NCBI GenBank assembly: GCA_028015205.1
Contig: CM051521.1
Coordinates: forward strand, 101,470,513 to 101,534,512
Reading direction: 5' to 3'
Length of the DNA stretch: 64,000 nucleotides
Source of the DNA: Mytilisepta virgata
Taxonomy: Eukaryota; Mollusca; Bivalvia; Mytilida; Mytilidae
The notes under the pieces are model-generated. The model saw nothing but the letters and a program-made list of their open reading frames with translations, did no database searches and was not told the DNA's origin. Made by a program: the position numbers and the translations under genes. This document shows, piece after piece, positions 13,971 through 27,460 of this stretch. Numbering within the stretch: the first letter of the stretch is position 1; each line of letters opens with the position of its first letter.

Positions 13971-14509
13971 GCAAGGAGTATACAATTATCCAATTGCAAG
14001 GAGTATACAAATTATCCAATCAGCCTGAAACTTAAACTTCATGTGTAGTTCATCATTATAAGCCTACATACAATGTACTCAAAACAAGATAAACTGGTAA
14101 ACAGTTTGCAAAAAAGTATTGAAAACTAATAATTTGACAATATTTTTTATCTCCAAGGTCAATATCTCTTACAATTATTATCAGATCAGTGTAAAAGTCA
14201 AATTTGATCTGTAACTCATCATTATTAGCTCATATACCAAAAGTTGGTTCAACGGTTTCTGAAAAAAGTCCAGAAAACTATTATTTTGACAATATTTCCT
14301 ATTTAAAGGGTAATAAGCTCAGAATAATTATCCGATCAGCATGAAACTCAAATTTGATCTGTAACTCATCATTATAAAGTGACATACCAAAAATAAGATC
14401 ATTTGGTTAAATGGTTTCAAAAAAGGTCTGGAAAACTGTAGTGTGAATGACGGACTGACAGACGGAGTAAAAACCTTAGTCCCCTTCGGCATTGCCGGAA
14501 GGGGACTAA
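13971..14509 (+). mobile_element. Element with three about 160-bp units and a CCCCTTCGGC hairpin tail
   Basis: Three diverged units are seen, each containing '..atcagcctgaaactcaaatt', 'gtaactcatcattat' and 'ggtttc..aaagtc.ggaaaac', at roughly 14003, 14184 and 14334. The 3' end carries GACGGACTGACAGACGGAG and a strong hairpin, TTAGTCCCCTTCGGC-ATT-GCCGGAAGGGGACTAA (14476-14509), with one extra G. At the left edge a 25-bp sequence beginning GCAAGGAGTATACA is duplicated in tandem (13971-13995, 13996-14020). It is non-coding. The layout matches the other elements here, but the tail sequence is a different one. Confidence 0.7.
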
Positions 14510-14510
14510 T

Positions 14511-17130
14511 AATCCTTCTATTAAACAGTTTTTACTATTTTCGCTTGGAGGTGGGTTCATTCCTATATGTGATACTGTAACTTCAAACATGCTGAGTTTC
14601 TCAATCTTGGTTAATCATTTATGAACTGAAATATTCTGATAATGAAACATCAATTAATATTATTTTTCCCTTATATTTATAAGCAGATGACTGTCCACAT
14701 GTCCGGTCTGACTTCTGAACTTTATTTACTAAAAAGGATTGTAAACATATTTTTTTTCTTTAAAGTTGCAAGTCTCAAAATCTCAATTCACTGCATGAAA
14801 CAGACATCAAGAAACCTGAAATAATCAACTCCACAACAATTCACTTCAAAGAATTAGGACTTTTCAATTTTCTTCAATTAACCATTCAAGAAAGTGTTTT
14901 GGGGTTTAATATGTAAATTATTAACAAACTGTTCATTAATTTAAAAACTTCAGGAAGTGAGAATAAAGCCAAACTAAAATGGTATAGAATATTTATGATC
15001 CGTATATTACATAGTCAATGCCCCATAAAACACAATATTTCTGTTTTTGAATCTTTAAACTAATGTGTTCAAAAACCACAACCTAATGATAATTTACCCG
15101 TAATAAACATGACAGGCCAAACCATTCTTTAATTTGGTGGCAACAATTAATTACAAATATTTTAAAAGGACACTATAGAGCCAAGCAAACAAATGATTAG
15201 GGGTTAAAATCAAAGACGTGAGCCTGAATCACTCAACTGGAAAACGAAGCAGATAACATACTGCATATTAAATTTTGTTTGTATATTAGCCAATCAGAAC
15301 AAGCTAAAAATTCCAGAAACTTGTGGATTTTGACTTTACAACAAAAATCTAAGATCAGGGATTTTGCACAGAAAAATTTCAGGAACTTGTAGATTAAGTT
15401 ATCCCATGGTAAATATAAAAATCCAAGCTCATGGAAGAATTCAATGAAAAATTCTAGAATTTTAATAGCTTCTTTGCTGTCATTTAAATCGGAATGGACA
15501 CAACAAGGATATGGATGTATACCCCATATCTCTTTAAAACATAATTCAAAATGTAAATTTTTCTGACAATCTCAGATAAAAGATATCCATGACCTTAATC
15601 CAAGGGGAATATCCAATTCCCCATTACATGATGTCAAAGCTGCTTTAAATTTTTAAACAATAAACTACAACTCTAATACCATCTTTGAACAAAATTTCAT
15701 GGAAGAAATCATTTGCATTGAAATAAATGATCTAATATGTTAACATTTCTATAAAACTGGATCATATTGATATCAATATTTGATACATCTCACAAAAAAC
15801 CCTCAAATCAAAAACACAAGTATGAGGAAATCCATTACATAATTCTATTATTATCACTGAAATGTACTGAAATATGCTAAAATTCAATATAATTGTCAAT
15901 AATAACTCATTGTTCAGATTAGCAACTTTAAAGTTGCTAGCAAATGTCACTTAATAATTGCAAAATAACAGGACTTTCTGAGGCATCATCAACATCAATA
16001 ATAAAACTTCAGCTGGGAGGTATTTTTCCAACCAACTTCTGGAAAATTAAGATGATTTGATTCCCAATAAAGCAGTACTTAATGTGAACTATGGATATTT
16101 ACATAACAGACCTGAAATGTTAAAGAAACATATGTCTGACATTTTCATTGAATCCTTATGGAATTTTACTGCAAATCATGTGCAAATTGAATCATAAAAC
16201 TTAATTGATATGTAACTTATTCAAAAGGGCTTTACAAACAAAGATTTCTTCTCAACATCAAGAAACTCAATTTCTTATGCACATTGCTACAACAATTGAA
16301 CTTCAATTTATTTCTTCTTGACAGTATTACAGAATTATCTGCCTGATTCATTATTCTGAAGGCATGATATCTGAATATTATGTTTTGTAGTATTACGATA
16401 ATAGTTTAATGCACTAGATGTTATTATTTTAAAAAATCATGCTTCATTAGTGGAGTGAAAGCCAAACAATAAATCAAAAGGTTTTAGCACAAAATTAAAA
16501 GATAACACCAAAAACAATATTTGGACATAACTATAGGGGTACTCCTTCAGGATCTTTTTTTTTCAAACAGATTCATTTACCAAACTATGAAACATCTTGA
16601 GAAGGAATTCCAAATAAACTCATTTTAATAAACAACATTCTGCTTGAGTAACATGCATCTGTTAGTAGTTTTTAATGAAAATCTAATAAGTATTTTTCAA
16701 TCTTCATTACATGAAAAATTGGCATATTTATCCCTTAAATTTAAAAAAAATATATACATTAATGACTTCCAGAAACAATGTAAGAAACTAAGAAAAATTT
16801 CTTTGTTTTCTCTTGTATATGGCCAACATATTTGGGTAGAAGCTGTACTGGTTCCAGACTTATTTATGAAAATGGTACTCCTTAAACAATATCATCAAAA
16901 CTGGTTCTACATGGGCCATGCAGATCACAAACATTTTCTCATAATTTTTCCTAATCTTTTTATTTTAAGTAACAGCAATACTGATTCAAGGTCTTGAACA
17001 GAGTTTATATAATTGTTAAAAGGAGACCACCAAAAGAAGATCATATCAATTAGATTCCAATAAAATTACTAGTTTTACAGAATTTTTTTCCTTTTTTTTA
17101 TTGCTGTTTTACTATATTTAGTAAGTGACC
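14511..17130. other. AT-rich, nothing recognised
   Basis: No convincing gene or bounded repeat. Open frames at 14642-14824, 15762-15950 and 16644-16997 have compositions expected of translated A/T-rich DNA. Confidence 0.45.
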
Positions 17131-17330
17131 ATCTTCGTCCAAGCTCTGTACCCTATGACCTATTTATGTCCCCCAAGGAACATTTCACCAAAAGCTGATC
17201 CCAAAACCTAGTAATTTCTGAGAAGATTTTGAAAGGAAAGGTTTTCCACAAAGACAAATGATGTCATACACAAAGTGATGGCAATAGCTCAGTTGGCCTA
17301 TTTGATCTGGTATGAAAAAATTAGGGGCAT
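17131..17330 (+). mobile_element. Worn 3' end of a hairpin-tailed element
   Basis: Reads '..aatttctgagaagattttgaaagg', then 'cacaaagtgatggcaatagc' and a decayed tail AGCTCAGTTGGCC...GATCTGG. The phrase order matches the tail of the 18144-19360 element, but the stem is no longer perfect and the core is largely lost. Confidence 0.5.
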
Positions 17331-18143
17331 AAGTCATGCAACGACATATTACCCATAATTCTATAACCCTCTAGTGAAATTGATTTTTTTATAACAAAGA
17401 GCACTCTGACATTTTCCTTAAGAGATTAAGAATTACATTAAAAAGCTTTAGTCATGTAACATTTCAAAGTTTTAATTATTCAACAGAAAAGCTTGTGTAA
17501 TATTCTCTATTTTAAAGAAAAGTCAAAGCCTTTAGGGCAAAAAATTTTAAATCATTTATTGACAAGAGATAAGCAGACAACCACTATTAAGTTTGCAAAA
17601 GACACTTTTGAAAAAATACAGAACAAACCTATTGATTTTGATTTAAAAACCAGTATTATAAATTGATCTCCTGTGTCAGAGTACTTTTATTTGTACAAAT
17701 AATGAAAAACCTCTAATAGAGACACAAAATCTCAATGTCTTGTAATTTAATTAATATTTAATATTCATGCATTAAATTGATGCTTGTCCTGCATTTTATT
17801 CTCCATCATCCTAATCTTTGTCATTTTATTGATTCTACTATTAATTATTGAAAAGTTTATTTTTTAAACAATCTGTTGCAAGATTTTTCAGCCCTTGGCT
17901 CTTAAGAAATATTAATATAAACAGATGCTGTATGATTATAGTTTTATATCTTCACCATTATGTTATTTTATTATTCTATTTTTTTTTTGACAAAAAACAA
18001 ATATCAGATAACTGAGTTTGGGTGTTAAATTCATTCTCCATTAAATATATTTGGAAAAAAATTTCATGCAATGGAAATCGGTGTTGAATGAACTACCATT
18101 CAGTGGTGCTAAAATAGTTTATTATTTTTATCTCTAAAAGTTA
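17331..18143. other. AT-rich, nothing recognised
   Basis: No gene, RNA or bounded repeat seen. Confidence 0.45.
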
Positions 18144-19360
18144 ACTAGAGGCTCCAAGGGGCCTGATTTGCTCACCTGGATTCAATTTTTCAATCAACAG
18201 CCATAAAAGAACCTAAGTAACAAATGTCTGTAGGATTGGACATAATTCTGGAAGAGGACAATCTAATCACCATGGCTGCCAAGTCTGGTTCCAATTGGCT
18301 GAGTGCTGTCAGACAAGAAGATTTTTTAAATGCATTTTCCATAGGGTCCTATGTTAAACTAAGTTTGGATGTGACAGCCATCTTTGTTGACAGTCTGTGT
18401 CATCTGACAAAATTCTGGAAGAGGACAACCAAATGACCATTTCTGCCAAGTTTGGTTCCAATTGGCTCAATGGTTCAGACAAGATTTTTTATCAATTTTC
18501 CCATATGGTCCTAAGTTCGGCAGTGGCGGTCTTCATGGTTGACATTCAGGGTCATCTGACACAATTCTGAAAGAGGACCAACTAAAGACTATTTCTGCTA
18601 AGTCTGGTTCCAACTGGATTAATGGTTTCAAACAAGATTTTTTAATGAATTTTTCCATAGTGTCATATGTTTAACTAAGTTCAGCTGTGACGGCCATCTT
18701 AATTAACAGTGGACACTTTTCTGATAGAGGACTATCTCAGGACCACTTATGCCAAATTTTGTTCCAACTGGCTCTGTAGATTCAGACAAGAAGATTTTTT
18801 AAATGAATTTTCAAATAGGGTCCTATGTTAAACTATGTTTGCCTGTAGTGGCCATCTTGGTTGACAGTCTAAGTCAGCCGACATAATTCTGAAAGAGGAC
18901 CATCTATGGACCATCGCTGCCAAGTCTTGTTCCGATTTGCACAGTGGTTTCAGACAAGAAGATTTTTAAATGAATTTCCTACAGGGTCCTATGCTAAACT
19001 AGGTCTGGCTTTGGCAGCCATCTTGGGTTGATCGTCCGGGTCATAGGACAGACATCTGAAGAGGACCATCTAAGGATCATTGCTGCTAAGTCTGGTTCCA
19101 ATTGGCCATGTAGTTAAATAGGAGAAGATTTTTTAAATTCATCCCCCTTTTTTTCTATTTTCAGTCACAGCAGCCATATTGGTTGAAAGTCAGGCATGCC
19201 GGACACAATTTTCAAAGGGGGCCACCCATTCCACCAAATTTTCGTGCCAATTGGCTGAGCGGTTTCAGAGGAGAAGATTTTTTGCATTTGTGGACGGATG
19301 GACAACAGACACAAAGTGATGGCAAAAGCTCACAAGGCCTTTAAGGCCAGGTGAGCTGAA
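18144..19360 (+). mobile_element. Tandem-core element with hairpins at both ends
   Basis: The 5' end is ACTAGAGGCTCC-AA-GGGGCC, a small hairpin, followed by GCTCACCTGG (18170-18179). The core has about seven units of 148-169 bp, recognised by 'aagtctggttccaattggct', 'gtttcagacaagaagattt' and 'tagggtcctatgttaaact'. Unit anchors lie near 18281, 18448, 18600, 18753, 18922, 19088 and 19236. The 3' end has GACGGATGG, 'aaagtgatggcaaaagctca' and a hairpin at 19328-19357. CCAGGTGAGC in that hairpin (19347-19356) is the exact reverse complement of the 10 bases at 18170, so the element has subterminal inverted repeats. It is non-coding and resembles pearl/Helentron-type non-autonomous elements (inference). 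Confidence 0.8.
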
Positions 19361-19460
19361 AAAAAAAAAAAGCCAAATTCAACAAAAAACTTTTATGACT
19401 TATTCAAGAGAGCAGGAGAGCCTATTCCTGCTGAGTTATTTCAAGTGTATCTAATATTAA

Positions 19461-19790
19461 CTAGAACTGTGAGTGACCTCACTGAGTTAAACCCCCCGCT
19501 TGCAATACTAGGATGTGCACTTACAAGCTTTGAACATGTAAAACCCTTAAGTTGAATTATCACCCTTTTCAAGCATCCGACAATAATTATCTTAATTCAT
19601 GCACATCTACATATGATGCCCAACCTTCATATAATGTTTCATCAAAATCCATTGAACAGTTTAGGAGTTGCACTTACAAGGTACATGGACAGACAGACGG
19701 ACGGACAGACAGAGGGATGGACGAACAGATTACCCCCCCCCCCCTCCAAACTTTGTTTGTGGGGGGTATAATTACATATATAGAACGTTT
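19461..19790 (+). mobile_element. Short element with a 5' AGTGACCTCACT hairpin and a C-rich tail hairpin
   Basis: Begins ACTAGAACTGTG with a small hairpin, AGTGA-CC-TCACT. It has 'ttcatcaaaatccattgaac' and then a GGACAGACAGACGGACGGAC run (19686 on). It ends in a C12 tract followed by a stem in which CCCCCTCCAAA.. faces GTTTGTGGGGGG, then TATAATTACATATATA. It contains no long open frame; the antisense frame 19674-19934 only reads the tail repeats. The plan is the same as its neighbours but the sequence is different. Confidence 0.6.
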
Positions 19791-22700
19791 GACATACACT
19801 AGTATCCTACAATAACTAGTTATATCAGCTAAGAGGGAAGTCAATATAACACCCCCTGTAACCCTCCTACTGAGAAACGACCAACTCATTGTCTTCCAAA
19901 AAAATCTCCTACAATGTGTTTCTATTAATAACATGTCTTTTTTATTCCCAAAATGAATATAGTAGGAAACCCTATATACTTTCGTACTCTATTCTGAAAT
20001 TTAATAAATTGATTTTAAGACTTGTAAGAAAATACCCAAACTCTTTGTATGTATACTTGTGTATAAATTTATTTACTTAGAAGTTTAACTACAAAAATGA
20101 CGAGGTGTTAGGTAGGGTAAACAATTGTAATATCACGTTACTATATAGATCGACTACCTGTTTAAAACCTTATCTACCTGTTTAAATCACTGTAATTCGG
20201 CATGATATTTAAACTTGAACTGTGATCTTAAGTCTCGCAAATCAAACAATCTATTCTCTTGCTTGTAAAGTAGCAAAAGTTTACCGTCACTTAAAGTATG
20301 GTTATCTAAACATTAGTTTGCTGAGCCGATCAGCAAGTACGTTATTCTATTATGTCGCTATTTACCTGTTGAAAATATCTTTTACTAGAGGGTAAATATC
20401 ACCAACTCGGCCTTAAGTATCTGTCAATTTATTTGAGGACATTTATAATAAAATAACCCTTCATCATGATACTTAATTTGTACCTTTTAACAATCCAATT
20501 AAATGATAAAAGGCGATTAAAAATATGCATCAGTGCACTGCATTTTTTTTTTTCTCTTGTATTGGTTCATTGCCCCTAAAACCACTGGAAAATTTCCATA
20601 TATAAAAAAAAATCATGACTTCACTCACTTATTTGTGAAAAAATTTTCATGGAAAATTTCTACCAAAGTTACAAATTTAGGCTTCAACTGACATATGGGT
20701 GGAAGTTTTTAACCTGAAAACAAACCTACACAAAAACAGACAAATAAACCCTATAATTTAATAAAAAAATTATTCTGTGACATTTAAAATGGTCTAATAT
20801 AATTCTAAAACTAAAGAGTAAGGAATAAGTCCTAGTAACTTTAATGTATTAAATCTACTTCGTTAAACTGGCACAATCAGGAAAACTTTCTAAATACTCA
20901 TCAACTCTTGTTCTACAAAAGTAAGAATATAGCAGATCAATTCTGGAAAAAATCCCTACATGTAAATCACAAAAGTTTAATCAAAGGAACATTGATATTG
21001 CTGTTGTTCATCTGAAAGCCAGAGTGAGGCCATCTCATTATCTCCTTTCTTTTAGTTAATAAGAACAAAATGTGACAGACTGATTGATGAAATTAGCTTT
21101 GCTCTGCCCTCTTGTTCAGATGAGCTATGAAAGTAGCCTTGTCTTGTAATGATACATAATACAGATTAATCCAATAGTATGCAAAAGGGAATTTAACAAA
21201 ACACGTCTGGAAAACTTTCTGAGACAAAATGATGTTGCAGAATTTGATTTTTGTGTACACTGCCCCATGCAGACGAAGGTAACATTTTTCTATTGTAATC
21301 TGTTTGCTTACAACAGGTACTTAATCACCAGTGAATAAAAGAAATATTACCTTACACAACAGACATTTGACACTTCATGATGAATTAACAGATATTTAAA
21401 GTTGATTTGAATAAAATTGTATTATAAAAAGTTATAAAAGCAAATAACTATTTGTATATTACAACAAAAAACCTTGATGATTATATCTATGTTTTTAAAC
21501 TTTAATTCTGGTGCAATAATTTTTCAAGAACAAAATAAATGTTTCTGAACTGAATGTCCTGTTTAATGGGGGGGGTGTCTTTTTTTTATTTTAGGTTTTT
21601 TTTATAAGTGTATTGACATAACAATTTACAGTAATTGGATTCATCTAACCAATCCTTCCTAAATTTGGTTCATCAGTGGGACAAGAACAGGACTAAGGTA
21701 TAATTATTTTTTTATGTCCAAGATTACAAGGTCAATTTGTGGAAAAAGTTATAAAACACTCTTTAGCTTCTAATTGGCATTGAATCTTGGTCCATTGATG
21801 AGAAGATATTTTGGCCTGTTTTAAAGGTATTAATTGTATGTCTAGAAGAAAACATCTCAATAGATTGAAGAATGGAAAAAAATAGAGTGAGGGTCAAAGT
21901 ATGGTCAATGTATGTTATGGATTAATCAGATTAGTTTTCTTACTGCCTTATTTTTTGTCAAGTGAAAAAATATATTTCTCGAAACTCAGATTTTTATATG
22001 GATTTCCCATGTGATTCTCTAGTATGGAAGTATAATTGTCTTGAAATTTACAGGTCCTCCTCATCAAAATTGTTAATCTCTAGCTCCAGTCATTCAAAAA
22101 CTTAAGAAAACATGTATAAAACAAGATCTAATAAGATTAAGCAAAATTCTGAAAATGCAAAATGAGTAAAACTTTAGAGCAACTGCACCCAGTTCAAATT
22201 TTGAAAAATTTGGTTAAGAGTTCTTACAGAAGAAGCCTAAAATTGATATTTTCTCATATACATGTTCTGATCAATATGTACACTCAAAATTGATGAATTC
22301 ATTTGGATTCCAAAAAATTGTAAAACTTTCCCATTGCCCAGGTTTTTAATTAACAAATTCTCTTACATTTTTGTGCAAATTTCAAAATCTCACCTGTTAT
22401 TGTCACTTGACCATTTTGAAACAGTCACATGTAAACAGGGTAGTTATAAACCACTGAATAATTGATTTTCGCACATTTTGACTAAATTTGACGTAACTAC
22501 ATTGGATCATCAAAAATATGATTAACCTTTCAGAAATGTATCTGTAATTCATTTCAAACCTGACCAAAACATAAATTTTCTGGCAATAACCAAACTACTT
22601 CAGATACAGTGTAAACAGAATTTTTGCCTTCAAAAAAAGTCATTTAATATAAAAAAAAACCCAAAAAATTTGATGTACAATCCAATCTAAATACATCTCT

Positions 22701-24465
22701 AATCCATTTTTCAAATAAAATTATCAACCTTTGCTTTCAAAAATAATTTAACAACTTTTGTGAAGACAAACATTTGACAATTGTCTAATAAATTAGTACA
22801 ATGTACACAAATTGTAGACAAATACCTTATTGAGATTGTCTATCTACCTTTTTCTGTGTGCTTAGAAAGTCTCCTGTTAAACTACATGACAGAGTCCTTA
22901 ATCTGTCTTAATCCTAGCTAAAGCAAACATATCAGTTATCGCTGTAATCGCCAATGATTGCTACTTACCGATTGCTATGTATAACTTGCTGTGTTAAAGT
23001 AGCTTGTTTTGATTAAATTATCACTACTAATTCGACAGATTAATTGTAAATTAACCAATTATTGACTTTCCTTTTAAATTATTTCAGCGCTGGACTGACT
23101 GTGTAAGAAATTAATTTCAATGCCTTTTAAATATGAATTGTGTTAGATAAAATTTCAGATTAAAGTATTGAGATATATTAATCATTAGGCAATATAATTT
23201 CAAAAATAAACTCTTTAACTTCTCTTCTTTTATTATTAGTTATAAGTATGTATGGTATCTAATTCTTATTCTTAGGTTTATGAATACTTATTTGCCCTGC
23301 TTTTACAATCAACAGAGAATCACAGTAAGGTTTAAATAAAGCTTCGTCTTGAAATCATAATAATCATGAGATAAAGTGACAGACAATAAGGGCTCTTCCA
23401 AGTAAAGTTTTTTCCCAAAGCTGCAGTAATTTCAGACAATTGTTGGCATCTGATTTCAGATAAAAATAATCAGTTTTAACACAAGAAATAATAATTAGAA
23501 TTCATATTTAAACAATATGTAAACTTGACAAACTAATTCTTATCTCATTACAATATGAAATAAAAACAATTTGACTTTAAATAGACAAGCTTTGTTAAAA
23601 TAAATATTCTCAAAAGAGATCATTAAAAGTTTAAAGATTTGAAATTGGCATATAGATTTCACAGATATAATCTGGGACAGCCAAGTACAAATTACGGTAA
23701 AAGCGGCACCTCCCATAAGAAACATAAGTAACACAATAAAATGTACAGGTAAACCTTTTAAGAATTATTTGAAGAATGTTTAATGGTTAAAAGATACAAT
23801 GAACATTTTTAATAGACTTATTAGGAGCCACTGAAAACTGTATGGTTTTTTACCCTAAATGACCTACAATCTTTGACAGCATACAATAATAATATCAAAG
23901 CATACCATGAAAATCATAAAGCAAGCATTAATTTCTGTTGAATTTAAGATAAGGTTGACCGTTCAGAGAGCCTCTCTGATTACTTTTCAAGTGTGAATAA
24001 GATGTATTGACACAGCCATATCAAACACAAGTGAGGGATATTTGTAAGGTCATAAAAAATGCACACTAAATATCAAAATGGTCTGTAATGACGAAGGCCC
24101 ATTTGTAGGCATTTTACAAAATTATACCTTTCATAAATAATGACTTGTGACCCCATATCAATGTCTTTATCCCCATTGTTAATGTTTTAACAGCTCAAAC
24201 ATAAATGATATGGGTGTTAAACATGCCATGGACATTTGAAACACTATAAAAACATGCTAAAATCAATGTTAATGTGGGAAACTTGTTGATGACTTGATGA
24301 TTTCCAAAGGAAATCTAGTAAAGCAGAATAGACTAGCTGGTTTTATTGGTGTAGTTACAACAGTTACATATCTATCATAATTTATACAAATATCTTCATT
24401 TAATGCATAAACCACTATATAAAGATGGAGGATTTGGGGGAGGGAAGTTAACTAATTCTATCAAA
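19791..24465. other. Largely AT-rich, no gene recognised
   Basis: Two stretches, 20100-20420 and 22890-23110, are of higher complexity, with several TAATTA/TAATTG cores and no repeat phrases; they could be conserved non-coding sequence but show no coding frame. At 21690-22400, repetitive-looking text ('ggacaagaacaggactaagg') is probably old transposon DNA, without boundaries. Confidence 0.4.
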
Positions 24466-24469
24466 TTAA

Positions 24470-24945
24470 ATATCTTTGTAGTATTAGCCAAGACATTCAC
24501 AAATGTGTTAATGCACCTCAGACCCACTGCACGAACTCGAAACTTAATATTCTGTTCTAGGCACCTGTGATGATGGCTAATGGAGCTCATCCCACACAGC
24601 TGTCTAGCACTTCCCCAGGTGGCAGATAGGGTAGACCCTCTTGGGGTTGTCAGATCATAATACAGAAAGCCTGACTTCGGACCATAATGGGTAACATGTT
24701 CGGTGAATGCCACACTCCCTGCATGCTAAAGATCATTTCTGTAGTCTTCGAGAAAGAGTAGGCTAATGCTGCTGCACGTGGCTAAATTACCCGACCCTAC
24801 CCATCCATCCACCCTTATAAAGCAGCAGTCAAAATTGGTTCCCCTCTGTGACCCACCAAATCCCTAAATTGTTGAACTGGTTCTTGTCCTGAAGAAGCAT
24901 GAAATATTTGCCACTGGACTTTAAGCAAACAAACAATATTCTGTT
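24470..24945 (+). mobile_element. Possible SINE or SINE-like block
   Basis: A markedly more GC-balanced block ends in 'gtcctgaagaagcatgaaat', 'atttgccactggactttaag' and CAAACAAACAAT. From memory this 3' module recurs in mollusc DNA as the end of an interspersed short repeat, which makes a retroposed SINE likely. I could not find convincing A and B boxes of a tRNA promoter, nor target duplications. The 105-codon minus-strand frame at 24396-24713 lies over it and is not taken as a gene. Confidence 0.4.
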
Positions 24946-25430
24946 TAACATTCATTCTTTATCAAAATGAAATATAATATCCAGTAAGAAATTATTACAA
25001 AACTATAAGTTGTCAAGGATGCTATGTTTACAATAGAGATTACTTAATCAAATTCCACTGTACATAGATAATATCTATCTAACCCCAGTTATTGATAACT
25101 TATCAATGGTAACAGAAAGTTATCATTTATTATTTCTATTTGAACAACAAAGTGGTCCAGATTTTATTTCAAATTCCTTTGTAATGATAAAAATCTTACT
25201 ATAAATTACTCTGAGAACACAATTTTCTGGTTTGTATATGGAAGTAAGCATTTTTATCAAAACTCAGGGTACTAAAAATCATATATGTTCATGTATTTTA
25301 TGGGATGTCCCATTAAAAAATACACCTCATACACATGTATCATAAAAACTGTTGATCAATAAATTTTAACCATAATAAATTATCTACATAGTTTTTAAAC
25401 TCTTTATGTGAATTTAGATCAATTCAATCA
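24946..25430. other. AT-rich, nothing recognised
   Basis: No gene or bounded repeat seen. Confidence 0.45.
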
Positions 25431-25439
25431 AATGAAACA

Positions 25440-26440
25440 ACCTAGCAGTAATATCCAAGATTGTTGGAAGACTTGGTCTAAATTGGCCAAGTAGTTTCAA
25501 AAACTTTTTTCATCTTGCAGTATTCTCTACCTCTAGTCATGAATGCAATACCTACCACATAATTCTGAAAACGGGACAGCTCAAGTAACATTCTAGTAAA
25601 TGTTGTTTAAATCTATCCCAATTGAATATCCAATCAGTACCACAGCAAAAACATTTTGGAAGTACCTTGCAATGATTATTCATGACAAGTAATAAGTCCA
25701 TGGTTCAAGAAGTTTCAGAGAAGATATTTGAATTTTAAGCAATTTGTTTATTAGCGTAAGAATAACGAAGTAATAATTATTAGTCAGGTTCTTATTTCCA
25801 CCAAGTTTGGATCAGTCTATTTAATTGTTCATTTTCAGGAAAATTTTATATACATTCTGCTAAAGAGGACCAATTACTTATTAACGCTAGTGGTCAACTT
25901 GGATTTATGATTAGTACCAAAGTAACATTACTTGGGTGGAACCTATTAACAAGTTTCAAATCCACAGGTCAAGTTGTTTCAAAGAAGATCTTTGAATTTT
26001 AACCCATCCTAAAAAAGAACCTTTAAGGCCTGTCTGCACATGAACTACAAAAAAATATTCCGATCTTTATAAAGTACTGACGTTGGTATCCATCTTGAAT
26101 TTTTTATTGGCGCTTAAGTAACAACACTTAATAATGACATTTACAGAAACATATCTGTAAAGTCTGGGTTCAATCAGATCAGGAGTTCTTGAGAATTTTT
26201 TTACAGTTAAACCAATCAAAATTAAAATAGGCTGTAGTGGCCATGTCTCGACAATCGACACCAAAAATAACAGCATTTAAAAATGACCTTATAAGGAATA
26301 TCTCTGCTAAGTTTTGTTAAATTTTGTTCAGAGGTTCTCAAGAAGAAGATCAAAATGTGAAATGTTTAAACACCACAGATGACAGACAACAGACAACAAG
26401 TGATGATGACAGCTCAAACTGTCCTTTGTTCAGGTGAGCT
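25440..26440 (+). mobile_element. Old hairpin-tailed tandem element
   Basis: Diverged core phrases ('agtttcagagaagatatttg', 'ttgtttcaaagaagatcttt', 'cataattctgaaaacgggac') recur. They are followed by 'gatgacagacaacagacaac', 'aagtgatgatgacagctcaa' and a tail AGCTCAAACTG...CAGGTGAGCT (26411-26440) before AAAA. The tail hairpin is better kept than the core. Confidence 0.55.
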
Positions 26441-27265
26441 AAAAAGTAATATTGCATAACAAAACATACCTTTATGCACTTGATGATCATCAAAACAATA
26501 TATTTTCATTGACACACAGGACAACATATGTGACTAAATGATTATAAATCAAATAATACAAACATAATTTTATTGGATATATTCTGTAAGCAGATGTACT
26601 AATTTCATCAAAATCAGCCATGTGAAATAATGTTAGTTGAACATATATTGACAGATGATCAAAAGTACTTACTTGGATATATTACTTCAAAACCACATGT
26701 TAATGCTTAAATTCAACTTTGAACCTAAGAATTTTACAAGACATTTTGTAAGAAACCCGACTTGTATACCAAAATACAAAGAACACTCTACCCTCTATTA
26801 CTATTTGTTAGGTAAATCACCTATCATAATACTATTATATTCCTGCAAAACTTTACTTAAATTACTTAATAAATTCACAGGAAAATACTAATCAAAGATG
26901 GTTTCATGGACATAAAAACAAAAGTGTATATAACCTCACCACAAGAGACTGACATTAAAAAAAATGTTATATAATTTCTGCTTATTCATGGAGACTATAT
27001 CGTTCAACTAGACTGAAAAGTCTAATTTGCCATAAATTGAAGCAGAAACTAAATGTTTGACTTTCACATCCATTGTGGTTAGCAAGTAATCTCATCAGAT
27101 TCAAATTCTGAAAAAAAGTCCATTAAATAAACTGGACTTTGGTTGCAACTGCACTTTATCAAGATCTTGTTCATCAGCATTGTTTTTACCAATTTTGACT
27201 TGAACAAGTGGTTAAGAAAAGATCTAAAGAAATTTTTTTTCTATAGGGTTTCTATATTTGATATA
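26441..27265. other. AT-rich, nothing recognised
   Basis: No gene or bounded repeat seen. A frame at 26655-26891 has no recognisable features. Confidence 0.45.
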
Positions 27266-27460
27266 ATATGGCTGTTAGCCTTTGGTTGGTGAACTATATC
27301 ATTCAATATAATTCTGAGACTGAGGCATCAGGACCATTTCTGCCAAATTGACTGAAGGAGGAATGATCTGACATCATTATGAAAAGTGATACCTATAGGC
27401 AGACAGACAGAAATTGAAATATTACAGCTATATCCCTAGAAAATTTTCTTTCCAATGATA
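27266..27460 (+). mobile_element. Small remnant of a tandem-core element
   Basis: Contains 'cataattctgagactgaggc'-like text, 'aggaccatttctgccaaatt', 'aggcagacagacagaaattg' and 'attacagctatatccctaga'. This corresponds to the end of one core unit plus a tail of a related type. It is truncated on both sides. Confidence 0.4.

Noticed and set aside
24396..24713. 105-codon minus-strand frame
   Set aside because: Lies over a SINE-like block and gives no recognisable protein.
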